Assembly (NCBI GenBank): GCA_004009845.1
Contig: RMBW01000031.1
Coordinates: 186,001 to 250,000 of the forward strand
Source: Davidsoniella eucalypti
Lineage: Eukaryota > Ascomycota > Sordariomycetes > Microascales > Ceratocystidaceae
Direction of reading: 5' to 3'
Length of the DNA stretch: 64,000 nt
Of the stretch, positions 21,630-32,588 are shown one piece after another (position 1 is the first letter of the stretch; each line of letters begins with the position of its first letter). Under the pieces are notes generated by a model, which searched no databases, had not been told where the DNA came from, and worked only from the letters and a program-made list of their open reading frames with translations. The position numbers and the translations under genes were made by a program.

Positions 21630-22743
21630 ACAAGACAATATCAAAAGTGTATAGACCTCAAAAATACCATGTTAAGTCGATGATTTGAATTTTGTTTCAT
21701 TATTGCTATTGCTCATAGAATATAATAGACATGACGCATATACTATACTTTTTACTGTGTATTTTGTACAAGTTGAATATAAGGTTTTATCATCTCGAAC
21801 GTCTTTATCCGGCTTTTTTAATTTGTCGACGTATTCTAGATAGAGAGTATCATCATGATACTATCTTCGGAATAACTCCTGTGCGGTCAGTAACTTGACT
21901 TGACTTGACTATATCTTAGTAATTGTAGGTATAAGCACAGAGCCTGGGGGCCTGGAATGATAGCTAGGAGGGTTCTGTATCTAGTGTTTCTGCAGGTGGG
22001 CTCGAGGGTAGACTGCATAGTATATATATGGTCTGCAGCAAAGTCTAAAAGACCATCGGCATAAGCGGTTGATTACTGTAGGTTTTGTAATATATTCTTA
22101 TGATTATTTCTGTCCCAAGCTAGTATCAGTGCCTTTTCAATTCCTCTATGATACTCGATTCATCTCTTGTACTTCCCCTCTAAAATCAGCGTCTTCTATT
22201 CTGAAGTTAGCCTGATGTGGTACAGCCCCGATACAATCAAATATTATATTGCTGTGTAACAACTCAGAAATATAGGTTATTGCCTTTGTTGTTTCTTAGA
22301 AGCTCATTAGTAGTCCTCTAGTTCAATGACCTAACAGGTACTCTATGTTTCTAGCAATACGCATCTTTCTTTGAATTGGTTCAGCATATCATGTCGCCTT
22401 AGTTATTAATATCGAATTGGTATTTGCTTTTCATGGTTAAAAAAAAAGAAAAGGATTTGCCCAGTTTCTAAACACATATAAGCGTCTTTAACACACCAAA
22501 ACCGTGTTCTACTCGACATCTAGACACAGGGGAAGGACATGAAACCCGGGAACGGATGTCAAGTCTGGATAGGGTCCGGTCTATCATGTTAGAGGCCATG
22601 ATGAAGAAAAATCGAGCTTGAAAAATCGAGGTACATGTACTTAGTTAGTTGGCTAGGTGCCTGTATATGCTCGGACTCGAAAGTGGTATTAGTCTGGAAA
22701 CTATGTAGATCCAAGAGGGTAGATAGGAACAACAACAACAGGA
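21630..22743. other. intergenic, start of repeat-rich compartment
   Basis: AT-rich, no coding frame supported. It includes a perfect palindromic hairpin GTATCATCATGATAC with further pairing (GATAG/CTATC) at about 21839-21866, and a diverged copy of the (TTTGA)n border motif, here (TTGAC)n-CTATATCTTA, at 21894-21920. Confidence 0.5.
21894..21920. repeat. diverged (TTTGA)n-CTATATTTAACG border motif
   Basis: Reads ACTTGACTTGACTTGACTAT then ATCTTAG. It resembles the border motif found cleanly at 23110, 31438, 32811 and 52201, with TTGAC in place of TTTGA. Same orientation as the others. Confidence 0.4.
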
Positions 22744-23102
22744 CAACCTTCCCTCCTACAACCCTCGGGTGGGTACCTTTGAGTTCGAGTACCTCCCCTT
22801 CCGTAAAGACGAATCTTTCCCCTTCGTCGTGGGTTTTAAGAGCGACCAGCACATATCCCCAATGCTGCTGTCCATTCTCGTTTTCTTTTTCGACACTTGT
22901 CAGTCTTTGAAGCACCGTTTCGTGAGGCCTTGAGCACGATTTCCCCTCTCGAGGGATGTTTTCACCAGCGACCGACCCCGCACCTTTTCGATTGTTGGTC
23001 CCTCGAGTCTATCCACTCAACTCAGGGAGCCACACTCACACACGGCGGGCAGCCTTTTGAAGGTTCCGGATGCCCGACCCCACGGCGCGGGAATCTTGTC
23101 GC
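22744..23102 (+). repeat. dispersed repeat, copy A (inverted partner at 36885-37244)
   Basis: About 359 bases matching the reverse complement of 36885-37244 with only scattered differences (roughly 95% by eye), from CAACCTTCCCTCCTACAACC to CGCGGGAATCTTGTCGC. It directly precedes a (TTTGA)n-CTATATTTAACG motif. Both copies keep an open frame around QPFEGSGCPTPRRGNL, but no protein family is recognised; the repeat may be an untranslated or 5' part of a non-LTR element. Confidence 0.75.
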
Positions 23103-23109
23103 GAAGAAC

Positions 23110-23136
23110 TTTGATTTGATTTGACTATATTTAACG
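23110..23136. repeat. (TTTGA)n-CTATATTTAACG border motif
   Basis: TTTGATTTGATTTGACTATA followed by TTTAACG, immediately right of repeat copy A. The motif marks the left edge of the dispersed repeat family described at 52201-52443. Read on the minus strand it looks like a 3' tail of (TCAAA)n. Confidence 0.6.
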
Positions 23137-23274
23137 TCTACGTGAAGAGATAAAATGAGAAGAAATAGGGATAACAATATGGACGATGGGGAAATGGACA
23201 AAGGGAGAGATACAGTACTTAGACACAATGGCAATGTTGGTGAATCTTCTACCAAAAGAAGATTTGCTAGTGTT

Positions 23275-23500
23275 TGTAAGTATACCATAATGTGGTATTG
23301 CCACCGTATCTGGGTCACGGTCACGTGACCACATACGGGCGGGGAATTAGGTATTTAGGCAACGGTGTGCAGGCACCGTTACCCTCATTAGATCACTAGA
23401 GAACAATCATCACTATCATCACTATCATCATCATCAATACACACGTTAAGAATCAGAATATGCTATTAGTAACTTAGGTGATAACCCTTGTATACCCACA
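23275..23500 (+). mobile_element. solo LTR, diverged copy
   Basis: TGTAAGTATACC...TATACCCACA. It aligns along its whole length with the reverse complement of the LTR at 31595-31806, sharing GGTATTGCCACCGTAT, GGTCACGGTCAC, the GGCAACGGTG/CACCGTT palindrome and GATAACCCTTGTATACCCAC. It has TG...CA ends but no clear target-site duplication (GTGTT left, TTTTC right). No internal retrotransposon domain is adjacent. Confidence 0.65.
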
Positions 23501-23728
23501 TTTTCCATGCCGCCTTTAATCTGTTGTATGTAGACTTCCAACACATCCGCTCTATCCTCGACCACCTTCATACAACATACCAAACTCCCTATCGATCTCA
23601 CTTCTTTCAACTACTCTATTCATCCTTTTTTGAGCTCATTGGGTCCAACCCATCCTCGCCCTTCTTTTTTGCACTGGTCTACCTTGTCACGCTACCAAAC
23701 ACACCTTATTGCTCGCTATCTATACAGC

Positions 23729-23995
23729 ATGGGTGTCCAATTTACAAGACGCCCCATTACATGGAAACTCAACGAAGCTTTGCCTGGCTCGAGACTCGCC
23801 AAGGCTTCAAAGCCTAAGCTTGATGACAGAAACTGTAAACGCCGTAAAACCCGAGCAGCGCAGAAAACCGCTGTACTGAAACCAACCCACTTACACGAAG
23901 ATCTTGTCGAACGTCTCGACATTGTCGAACGTCTCGGCATTGTCGAACGTCTCGAGATGCTTACCATGAAACCTAGATTCTCCAAAAGACCATAG
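23729..23995 (+). CDS. hypothetical 88-aa basic protein with 18-bp internal repeats
   Basis: An ATG-started frame of 88 codons, MGVQFTRRPITWKLNEALPG..., strongly basic in its centre (KPKLDDRNCKRRKTR). Residues about 59-76 are three near-identical six-residue units (ERLDIV, ERLGIV, ERLEML) encoded by three 18-bp repeats (23904-23957). It lies 230 bases after an LTR in a repeat-rich stretch, so it may be chance or transposon-derived. Not recognised; no splice partner found. Confidence 0.3.
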   Translation: MGVQFTRRPITWKLNEALPGSRLAKASKPKLDDRNCKRRKTRAAQKTAVLKPTHLHEDLVERLDIVERLGIVERLEMLTMKPRFSKRP

Positions 23996-24506
23996 GGCTG
24001 ATGACCTTTGATTGTGTCTTGGAGTTCCTCCACGACTTGAGAACATGCGTTTTTTGGACGTCTGCAACTCACTCACCTTAAAAAGGGTTTTTGCCTTATC
24101 ATTTCCTTGAGAGAAATAGGGTGTTACTTTGATCTGCTTGGTTTTTATCACTCCTGCTACTCATCGCCTTTTGCTTTCGTCACGTCTCTCGTTTAAACCA
24201 AAACATACAGACCACAGCTCTCCTACTTATCTCCTTTGTCTTCAAAACTGTTTTCTTTTTTCTCTTTTCTCTTCTGGGCTTCCTGTTGAGACTAGCCCTA
24301 ACGAAGCTTATATACGACTTACACCATTTATTCTTTCTTTTCAACTATACCTTCTTAACTGCCCTTATCCATTCTTTTTTTTTTCTCGATACCTTTGTTC
24401 TTCAAGCTTCCGTTATTATTGTATTAAAAGTTTTTTTAATGATTTATTGAGTTGCTATTTTATAGACAGCAAAAGCGAACCACCTGCCCATCTTGCGATG
24501 AGTTAT
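23996..24506. other. spacer between hypothetical ORF and retroelement fragment
   Basis: T-rich spacer, no gene supported. Confidence 0.5.
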
Positions 24507-25535
24507 CTAATATAAATTTATTTGATTTCTGAGCCTTTGAACCAGCCTACCCCGTTTCACGGCGTCGAAGGCACCCTTGATGTCGTAGGTGACAAAAGAG
24601 GTTATCTCTCCATATTTGGATCGTCCCTTGATCTTGTCTGCTAGCAACAGTGTGAGGTCCGTAGCTGCCCTTCTTGGTACTGCGCTAGCATATGTGCGGG
24701 GGGTGATCTCTAGTTCAATGGCTTGTGCCGCCAGTCTTCCGGCTACAATTCTCTCTCGTCCCTTTCCCAGAGTTGAGAGAAGTGAGATCAGTCTGTAGCT
24801 TCTTGGGAGCGATTTGTCACGGCCTGGCTTTGGTATGACCACCAGGCAGGCCGTTTTGAAGACCTTGGGGTGCCAGCCAACTTCCAGACAGCCTCGGAAA
24901 AGTGCTGTCACTTTTGACCCTAAGACCTTCCATGCCAACTTCCAGGCACTGTTGGGGATGCCGTCTTGCCCAGGGGCTGTGTTTCCCGGTTTGAAGATAG
25001 TGTTTCTGACTTCCGATTCAGTCAGCTCCTCCAGTTCTCGTGTGGGCCTAGCTACTTGGGTTTCTCCCTTGCGTGAGACTTCTTCTTCTGCCTCCTCTGC
25101 TTGGGTGTGTGTGTCCAAGAGGAGCAGCGCCTTTTCCTTAGATGTGGACGCTGTCCCACTGTTTGAAGTCAGAGGTGGCATGCTGTATGATGCTCTGGCA
25201 CGAGTCCAATTCAATGCCTTGAACATATCCCCTGGCTCGTTGATGGCTTCGATGTTCCGTTGCCACATTTCCCGCCTAGCTTTTCGTGCCTCTCGGCGAA
25301 AGGCTTTGCGCTTGGCCTTGTACAGCTCGAAGAATAGAGCTGTTCGGTTTGCTCTCCAGGCAACTTTCGCTCGTCGCGCCTCTTGGATTGTGGCTTTGTA
25401 GGCCTCGCTCCACCAGCGCTTCCCAACGCCTCTACCAGCAGTCTTTGGGGTTGACTCATCGAGCACTCGGACCAGTACTTGAGCAACTTCCTCACCCTGG
25501 GCACTCTGGCCGCTGGGTGGACAGTGAAGAAACAA
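24507..25535 (-). mobile_element. non-LTR retrotransposon fragment (linker and N-terminal half of RT)
   Basis: An open frame of 342 codons reading the endonuclease-RT linker and the first RT motifs of a LINE ORF2 (Tad/I-type by general appearance). It shows WWSEAYKATIQEARRAKVAW, NTAPGQDGIPNSAWK (RT motif 0/1), VVIPKPGRDKSLPRSYRLIS and, at the end, FVTYDIKGAFDAVKRGRLVQ (motif A, catalytic Asp). The frame breaks right after RLRNQ, so motif B and the catalytic YxDD box are missing, as is the upstream endonuclease. It is therefore a dead, doubly truncated copy, although the remaining frame has no stop. Confidence 0.9.
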
Positions 25536-26062
25536 GTTTAGCCAGGCCAGCGCTGCTTGTCTTCTCTATTGCTTCCCGGTAGCCACCAGTCCTAGATGTA
25601 TTATCGGAGTCAACCACCACCCAAAGTAACCTCTGAATAGAGCGTGTGAGAATTTCATGTTGGCCTCGATATGATTGGATCTCAACAAACTAGTCCGTAA
25701 TGACATGACATCAAACGGCGAACTGAGCTACATTCATATTCGCAGCTTAATATTTTTTCTTGATGTTATAAGTAGGCTAGATTATTCAACTACGAACTTT
25801 ATACCCTTAAATATCGTCATCGAGCACTATTCTTACCTACTTTACTTCAAGCTTGTTTTTACTCAACTCGGTGTATCTCATTATAGCCAACGACCTTGGA
25901 CCTTGTTCTCGTATCTTAACAAAATAGCGATGTTTGTGCCACCATGCTTCTAGAAGTAGTAGCCGCGGTGGCAAATTATCAAGGCGTGCTAATTATGTTA
26001 ATATCATGAATACGATGGCTTGTAATAAGCATTTCTACAGAATTCAGAGATAGAAGGACTTC
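25536..26062. other. spacer within repeat compartment
   Basis: The first ~100 bases may continue the LINE fragment on the minus strand out of frame; the rest is AT-rich with no supported gene. Confidence 0.4.
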
Positions 26063-26305
26063 ATTGAGCCTGAGAATTGGCAACGTCTCGTAATGCACGG
26101 GATGCGTCTCGATGAAATCGATAACTTTGCTGCCGAATTTTACGACAGCAATGGCATTGAGGCCCTCTCGAGAGTGCGACTCCTTCGAAAGCCTCGCCAA
26201 GGACAGACAGTCGGATCCGTCGTTTTTACGGTCTTGAACCAGGCAACGTCTGCTTGTATCAACAAGCAGATGTTCTACAGTAGGCAGTGCATAGCAACTA
26301 AGTGA
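26063..26305 (+). mobile_element. probable LINE ORF1 fragment
   Basis: An open frame reading IEPENWQRLVMHGMRLDEID, then ALSRVRLLRKPRQGQTVGSV and VFTVLNQATSACINK. The pattern (basic stretch, then VGSVVFTV...A..CIN) resembles the RNA-recognition-like region just before the zinc knuckles of fungal LINE ORF1 proteins. Zinc knuckles and flanks are absent. The call is by general resemblance only. Confidence 0.4.
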
Positions 26306-26974
26306 AAATCAAACGCGTGGCCACAGCTTTTAGCCTACGAAAACGAACCACTGTCCGGTTGGTGTGATAATTAACGGATCCACCAATAATGGCAACACAT
26401 GGCAGGTCTACAAGCTCTCGATTCGTAGTGTATCAAGCGGGATATCATGTGAAAACAACAGTACATCCAGCTTGTGATGTTGGGCACTAAAAGTAAAGCT
26501 AGTTCATGTTATGAACCTAGTGGGGCTAAATGATCAAACTAGTAATGAATACAAGCCACTTGATTGAATCTCTATCTATGTTAAAATGGCATATGCTAAT
26601 TGAAAAAAAAATTCTGACAATTCTTTCCTTCAGCTACGCTAGGTCCCTCGGATGCTCAAGGAGAAGTCCTGATTACACTATCAAAACACGACGAATTCAG
26701 AAACTACCGTTAACAATATGCCATCACGAATTGCAAAGGCTACAGTACAAGCAAATATGGATGCGTCTATCTCGAAGTCCGTTCTTGTTTATTTATTAGT
26801 TTGTTTATTTGTTGACGATGAACTCTTCATAGCAATCACGTGAGATTGTCTGTAATGATGACGTAATAAATATATCTCTTACGGCCACAAAGTAAACATT
26901 GCTAGCACCTTTTAACTTTCTTACACTTCTACAAACACTACCAAACACTACGAATTTCATCACCACCGCTCACC
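26306..26974. other. intergenic, upstream of nuclease-like gene
   Basis: AT-rich, no gene supported. CAATCACGTGAGA (an E-box/CACGTG) lies at about 26834-26846, some 130 bases before the next start. Confidence 0.4.
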
Positions 26975-27931
26975 ATGGCACCTGATATGTCACACGAATT
27001 ACCAAAACCATCAACTTCTGCTACGTCTATGTCCATATCGCTGAAAACTTCAAATTTGTCCATCCCGAAGATCATCACAGACCCGTCCGTCAAATTCCAA
27101 TCCACCAGGAAGTTATTGGATGAACTTGACAGAATTACAGGTGATTGTCTCATTGTTACAGGTGAGATGGTTCATTTACATATATATGTAAACTTGTACT
27201 AATCCTTCTTACTATTAGATGTCTTGCCACATCAGTTTTCTGCAATTGAGAAGGCCAGAGATGCTCGTGGCAGGCATTGGCGGTTCCATTACCGTGCAGA
27301 GCCCAAGACACTATTCATATCAATTCCAACTCTTGTACATGAGGCATGCCATGCTAGTCTCTACACTCGAATCACCATCAAAATGGAATCTGTAGGCTTG
27401 TACAATAGCTGGAGGGAACTGGCTGGTGCGACATTTCCTATAGAAGATGGTACTGGTGGTGATAGCGGAGAGGGGGATTCAAGTGGTGGTCCAATGCTAC
27501 TAGGCCAAAGATGGCCTACTCTCATGATTGAAGCTGGCTATTCCCAGTCGCTGAGCCAGCTCAGAAGAAAGATGAGGTGGTGGTTTGACAAGTCAAGTCA
27601 CCAGATCAAAATTGTTCTTCTTTCAAAGTTTGACCGCCAGTCTCAGACCATTCTCATAGAAAGGTGGGAAGAGGAAGTGAGCCAACCCCGGCCTGGTGCT
27701 ACTGCAACCAGAGCTTCAAGCTACCTGGAGCCAGCACTCCAGCAAACCATCTCTATCACTAGAGGTGCGGATAGTGATCCTACATCATACAATGTAACTA
27801 GCGGCGCATTGTTGTTGAAGTTCAAGCTACTCTTCTTGAGAGATGCTGGTCCTAGTGAGACTGACATAGTCCTCGATATCCCAGACTTACAGGATTTTGC
27901 ATCTCGGGTTTGGCTTGGAGTTGACTACTAA
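26975..27931 (+). CDS. fungal family of unknown function with possible PD-(D/E)xK-like core
   Basis: Two exons, 26975-27161 and 27219-27931 (57-nt intron, GTGAGA...TAG, TACTAAT branch), giving 299 aa. The ATG sits in a good context (CACCATGG). The family is the one commonly seen in many paralogues in filamentous ascomycetes. The diagnostic stretch is residues about 162-215: RWPTLMIEAGYSQSLSQLRR, then RWWFDKSSHQIKIVLLSKF and ILIERWE. The order P-x-L-x-I-E-x-G, then a helix with basic residues, then a beta strand ending K resembles the sandwiched core of Uma2/PD-(D/E)xK proteins, with E167 as candidate metal ligand. That nuclease idea is my inference, not an established function. The gene sits in a transposon-rich block. 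Confidence 0.65.
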
Positions 27932-29426
27932 ATAGCTTCCTACTTTATATTTACCAATACACAGGTTTATGATTCTTTATTTGTGTTGGAGGTTGTGAGT
28001 TGATGTCATGAAATAATAATATTGTGTCAAGGCTAGGGATTATGCCAGGACCCTTCATAAGGTTTCACAAAGGTCCATAAGCATGTGTTGCTCATTTTGT
28101 TTGATTCATTATGTTTTGTTCACCCTGTTCTGTTCCATTCTGTTCTGCTGTATATCCCGCGATACCTACCTTTTCAGTACTTCATACAAAAATAAATACG
28201 TCTTCCCCTCTGTCCTGTTTCCTGGGTTTTCTCTCCCATCTTTCCCTCATGCTGAGTCGCTTACTTTTATTTAACATAGAATTACAAATGCAAGTACCGG
28301 TACAAAGACAGAGATCCATACAGTATGCAGTAGAATGGTATTGGTATTGTAGGTAAATATTAAGTACACTTGAGTACAAAACGTGTTTGATTTTGGTCAA
28401 CAATGAAAAGCCAAAATTAGCCCTCAAGTACAAAACGAAATGGTATACAGATAAGCCATTGTAGATCAATCAGCACTTCAGCGCTAAGTTAAGAGAAAGA
28501 TTAGTTATGGTTTTAGAACGGTACATGACAGCAGATAAAAATACAGGATGATAGATTCGATTAGGCTACTAGACTATCTGGACTTGCTTCAGTCACTTCT
28601 TTCGAAAATAGAGAAGACGGCAATCAATAATAGCGCGGACGAGATAAGTCAGTCACTTGATCAATCAAATTTGAGTCCGAGAATGAAGCAAGTGATGCGT
28701 AGGTAGAACGAAGAAGCAAAGGTGGAAATGCGCGGAATGGCGTCTTTATTGGCCCGATTAATATACAGATTCTAAATATAGCGATAAATTTTGTGAACAT
28801 TGTGCGATCCAAGCAAAATCGGCCATCTATATATAATACGACTGGATTTCGGGCCCTGAAACGCCCTGACCAGGTATTAATGAGTGATGTGTATTTTTAC
28901 TTCAAGAATAATGTATTTATTGACCAGCAAAACAAAGAACGATGCGCTAGGGTTAGTTGGTAATGGCAAACTACCGTCATGGTTGACAAACATGGTATAT
29001 AAGATTGGCAAACAGGGTGCCAAATCTTGTACTATATGAAAATACTTACTTGTCTACGGGATATATCTTTACCAACTTACAAGCCTAGTATGATAATGAT
29101 ATAAATAAAACGACAGGTCATCGGGGTCAGGTGATTGTAAATAAGAACATATATGTAATATTAAAAACAAAAAACGACGACAAAATAGGATTTGAGCTAA
29201 GTAGGACGCAAGTCAAAACCTTGGGTAAGGCCAAACTTGACTGGAAGACTAGGCTATGAGATAAAAATGCAAAATTATGAAGAGCACAGAGGCTATATGA
29301 TATGGTAAATGCTAATCTAGAAATGCCTGTATAGCACCCTTTCTAACTCCACAGTGCTACAGCTTGACATTTCTAGCCATGAAAACTTGATTTGCTGGTC
29401 TAGAACAAGCATATGTCATGTATGGT
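27932..29426. other. intergenic
   Basis: About 1.5 kb AT-rich, no supported gene; a telobox-like CTAGGGTTAG at 28948-28957. Confidence 0.5.
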
Positions 29427-30161
29427 TTAAAGGTTTTTAGCCATGTATTTGTAGTAGGCCAGGGTGTTGTACTCGGAGGAAAGGGTGTCTCCCGCTTCGG
29501 CAGTCCATTTGTTAGAGAGCCACTCAATAGTCTGAGGATCAATCTTAGAGGAAGTGGTTTCACCACCCCAATGTAGACTGTAAAGGTAAAGTTAGTACAT
29601 ACTGTCATACAAACTCGAAACTATAAGGGCATATAATCAGAATACTTACACATGTCTGGATTTAGAATTAAATTTCATATCAAACAAGTACCAGCTTTCA
29701 TCATTCGTCCTCTGGAAGACTTCGTAGTTGGTACCAGTGAAGATATCGGTGTAGAAACCAACCGTGCCAACAAGTAGAGAGTGGTTGACGCAACCGCTCC
29801 CCTTAGCAATGCTAGCAATCACATCATTCCGGGGCTTGAAACCTTTGACGGGCTCGGTGCAATGCAAAAAGTAGTATGACTTTCCACGAACAAGCGGCAC
29901 AGGGGCAACGGCTTTTATCGCATCATAGTTAGCTTCAACGTTAATCCGGTGGTCCGGGACAATGGAAGTTATCTCCTCCTCTTGACCATCTTCAGACACC
30001 TCGTTTGTCTTGATGTTGAAGGTAGTGTCTTCCAGAGGAACTTCATTGGCGTGCTCCTGAACATCTACAGAAAGATTTTCAAGGCTCGGGTTCTCGGGCA
30101 CGGTCGGAACAGCAGCGCTGGAGGCCAGAGCACAGAGAACGAGGACACTGAAGGATCTCAT
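29427..30161 (-). CDS. small secreted protein of unknown function
   Basis: Two exons, 30161-29650 and 29577-29427, with a 72-nt intron (GTAAGT donor, TACTAAC branch, CAG acceptor), giving 220 aa. The first 17 residues (MRSFSVLVLCALASSAA) are a classical signal peptide. An acidic, probably disordered segment follows (about residues 20-75), then a compact domain from about 80 with two cysteines (HCTEP, GSGCVNH) that could form one disulphide. Exon 2 reads LHWGGETTSSKIDPQTIEWL, then KWTAEAGDTLSSEYNTLAYY and KYMAKNL. No known fold or enzyme motif is recognised. A decayed paralogue of exon 2 lies 3 kb away at 32589-32735. Size, secretion and location in a repeat-rich block resemble fungal effector candidates, but nothing shows a host interaction. 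Confidence 0.75.
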
Positions 30162-31437
30162 GGTGATAGAGCGAGAAGTTAAGGTAATGAAGGGATGATA
30201 CTATAGAGTTGGCAGAGCTGTATCAAGGATAGTAAGAGTGGAGAAAGAGAGAGGTGAGGGTGATGGTGAAGGTGGTGAGAATAAGATCCGAAACAGTGAG
30301 TAAACGAATGGACATGTCGTGATACTTATATCTTGTTTCTTAGGCTGCTGAGTCTTCTTTTTGTATATCATCTCCTCTTCTTCTCTAGAACCCTTTCAAT
30401 ACGTCTATATGCTCATGCAACAATATAAAAACCTCGATATCACAATATTCCCACATAAATAAACGCACAGGCACATTACAGGCCATTCAACAAGGATAAT
30501 TGTATCTAAATGTAGGCAAAGACTAGGTACATCAAGTCCGGAATGAACGATCTGGTCTATATTAGAAAATCTTGGCCGCTTTATAACCATGCAAGCCAAG
30601 TAACTACATTCAAGGTTGAACAAGTTATAACAAAAGAGTGATAACTATGGCCCATGCTGATCATGCCGATCATGCCAAGCACTTGGAATGGCCAACCCAT
30701 GAAAATCTGATAACCGGAGTTCACCAGGCTTGACCCAGAAATTATACATAGTTTAGGGTCTGGTAGGTTGGCAGTACTCAGTGGCATTCATAAAAAGCAA
30801 CAGTTAAAATATATGCAAATTGGTCATTGGATAGATCTTGTGTTGATTTTACTACCTGGTATAGTGACTGTGATACCCTGGAATGACACAGATCAAAAAA
30901 GGATCGCTTAGACAATACAAGAATAGAATGTGGTTCTAGACAAGACCAACCTTATTTGACAACCCAAACTGGGAAAAAGAAGGAGCACTAAATAACTAGT
31001 AAATACCAAGAATTTACAATAGTAAGGGCTTAGCATAGCTATTCTCTCTAGCTGGACTAAAAGATGTAGATATGTACACAAAACCCAAAACAAAACTTGA
31101 GGGGAAATAAATTTTAACACATGGTTATTTTTGTAAGATGCAGAACTGTGAAGAAAGTAGATTGGTATACTATTCTCAACCTCACATGGGCCAAACTACG
31201 TACCGGGATGAGATCTTGATACGGAATATTTGCACACGTTCTCATCTATTTGCCATTCTTCATTTGTTGTGATATTGAGTGCCATAGAATCAAGGGGCTA
31301 GATAGAGTCTTGGTGATTCCACACTGCGGGAATATATCATAAACTTGATGGTGTGACATTAAAAATCGGCATCGCCTTAATCTTGTAGATGTTATGTAAG
31401 AAATTGCCAAGAGGCTGTGGGGATGGATCGTAGTCTG
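30162..31437. other. intergenic
   Basis: No gene supported. The GA-rich run at about 30230-30300 is the upstream region of the secreted-protein gene. Confidence 0.5.
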
Positions 31438-31502
31438 TGATTTGATTTGACTATATTTAACGCCTATGCGGGACCATACTGTCTCCTAGCCCCAATGAAT
31501 CC
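31438..31502. repeat. truncated copy of the (TTTGA)n-bordered repeat
   Basis: TGATTTGATTTGACTATATT then TAACG, followed by TATGCGGGACCATACTGTC and TCCTAGCCCC. The second part aligns with 36621-36650 (TGTGCGGGACGAGACCGTC, CCCTAGCCCC), so this copy lacks the middle of the repeat. Confidence 0.6.
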
Positions 31503-31594
31503 TAGCCATATGTCAAAGCAAAATATTCGTCAACCGAGCTATGAAATATGGAGCACTGCGTGAAGAAAAAAATTGAACCAGAAATAAACAGTAC

Positions 31595-31806
31595 TGTGGG
31601 TATACAAGGGTTATCACTTAGGTTACTAATAGCATATGCTGATTCTTAACGTGTAGTGATGATGATGATTATGATTGTGTTCTAACTGTGATCTAGTGAG
31701 GAAACGGTGCCTGCACCGTTGCCTAAATACCTAATACCCCGCCCGTACGTGGTCATGTGACCGTGACCCACATACGGTGGCAATACCGCATTGTAGTATA
31801 CCGACA
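31595..31806 (-). mobile_element. solo LTR (212 bp) with 5-bp target-site duplication
   Basis: On the minus strand it runs TGTCGGTATACTAC...GTATACCCACA. It has TGT...ACA ends, 5-bp flanking duplications AGTAC (31590-31594 and 31807-31811), and an inner palindrome around GGCAACGGTGC/GCACCGTT. Size, ends and 5-bp duplication are those of a Ty1/copia or Ty3 LTR after LTR-LTR recombination. It is the inverted partner of 23275-23500. Confidence 0.85.
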
Positions 31807-31834
31807 AGTACAACTAACTATAGTTAGTGAAAAC

Positions 31835-31861
31835 AATCTTCATAGCTCTATAGCTCCATAA
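31835..31861 (+). mobile_element. mini-retroposon core, third copy
   Basis: AATCTTCATAGCTCTATAGC followed by TCCATAA is identical to the reverse complement of the core at 10538-10564. It is followed by a degenerate A/T tail. A possible duplication CTATAGT (31818-31824 and about 31887) is weak. Confidence 0.5.
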
Positions 31862-32588
31862 CATCAATTATTGAAAATTTTACAACCTATAGTAAAATGC
31901 TTAGAATATTTTGACAATGTTTTGTTTTCAGTACGGAATAGACATCATTCTAGAAACATGCCTAACTTTCCAAAGCTGGACTCTATTTCCTGCTTTCTTC
32001 TTATCCTACAGATTTGTCTTTTCTTATAAAGTTGTACTGACTTATATCTTTGATCCCTACATTGGACATTAATGCCAATGGTGCTCAGAAGCTTAATACT
32101 TGAGAGTACTACCTTAAAACAAAAATCAAGATTAGCAGGTTATTTTTCTTTCACTACAAACAAAACAAAGGTTAATAAACATGTAACCAATTAGGTAAAT
32201 GTAAAGGCTGTACCAAACTATAAACAAGACTTGAAATTTATAATAAAAATAAAAATAAAACTTGGACCAGAATAAGAACTGTGATGAAAACAAGTAGTAA
32301 CTTGGAATAAGTGAATTTAGATGCTAAAAGAAGGAACTATTGAAAGGAAAAATGCCAAATATGGGACTCTGGAGAAACTATAGAAAGACTAGAGGAAATA
32401 GAGGCCAAAATGCAAGACTATGAAGTAGCCAAGGGGGCTATATGCCATGATTAAATGCGTCGTGTGGTGGAAAAATCCAGTCCCTAGTTAGGCTTTTTCC
32501 CTAATCTAGAGCCAGTTGTAATGTTGTCTTGCTTGCCTAAAGGTTGGCCTAGTAAAGTCACTTCATGTAGAGCTACTCGATATGCTTC
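31862..32588. other. intergenic
   Basis: AT-rich and A-rich sequence without a supported gene. Confidence 0.5.

Noticed and set aside
22897..23124. Frames conserved between repeat copies A and B as a protein gene
   Set aside because: Both copies are near-identical at DNA level, so a shared open frame is not evidence for coding; no family recognised.
23404..23440. Short repeated ATCATC/ACTATC units that could suggest a spaced repeat array
   Set aside because: Simple trinucleotide repeat inside an LTR; no CRISPR-like repeat-spacer structure, and none is expected in a fungus.
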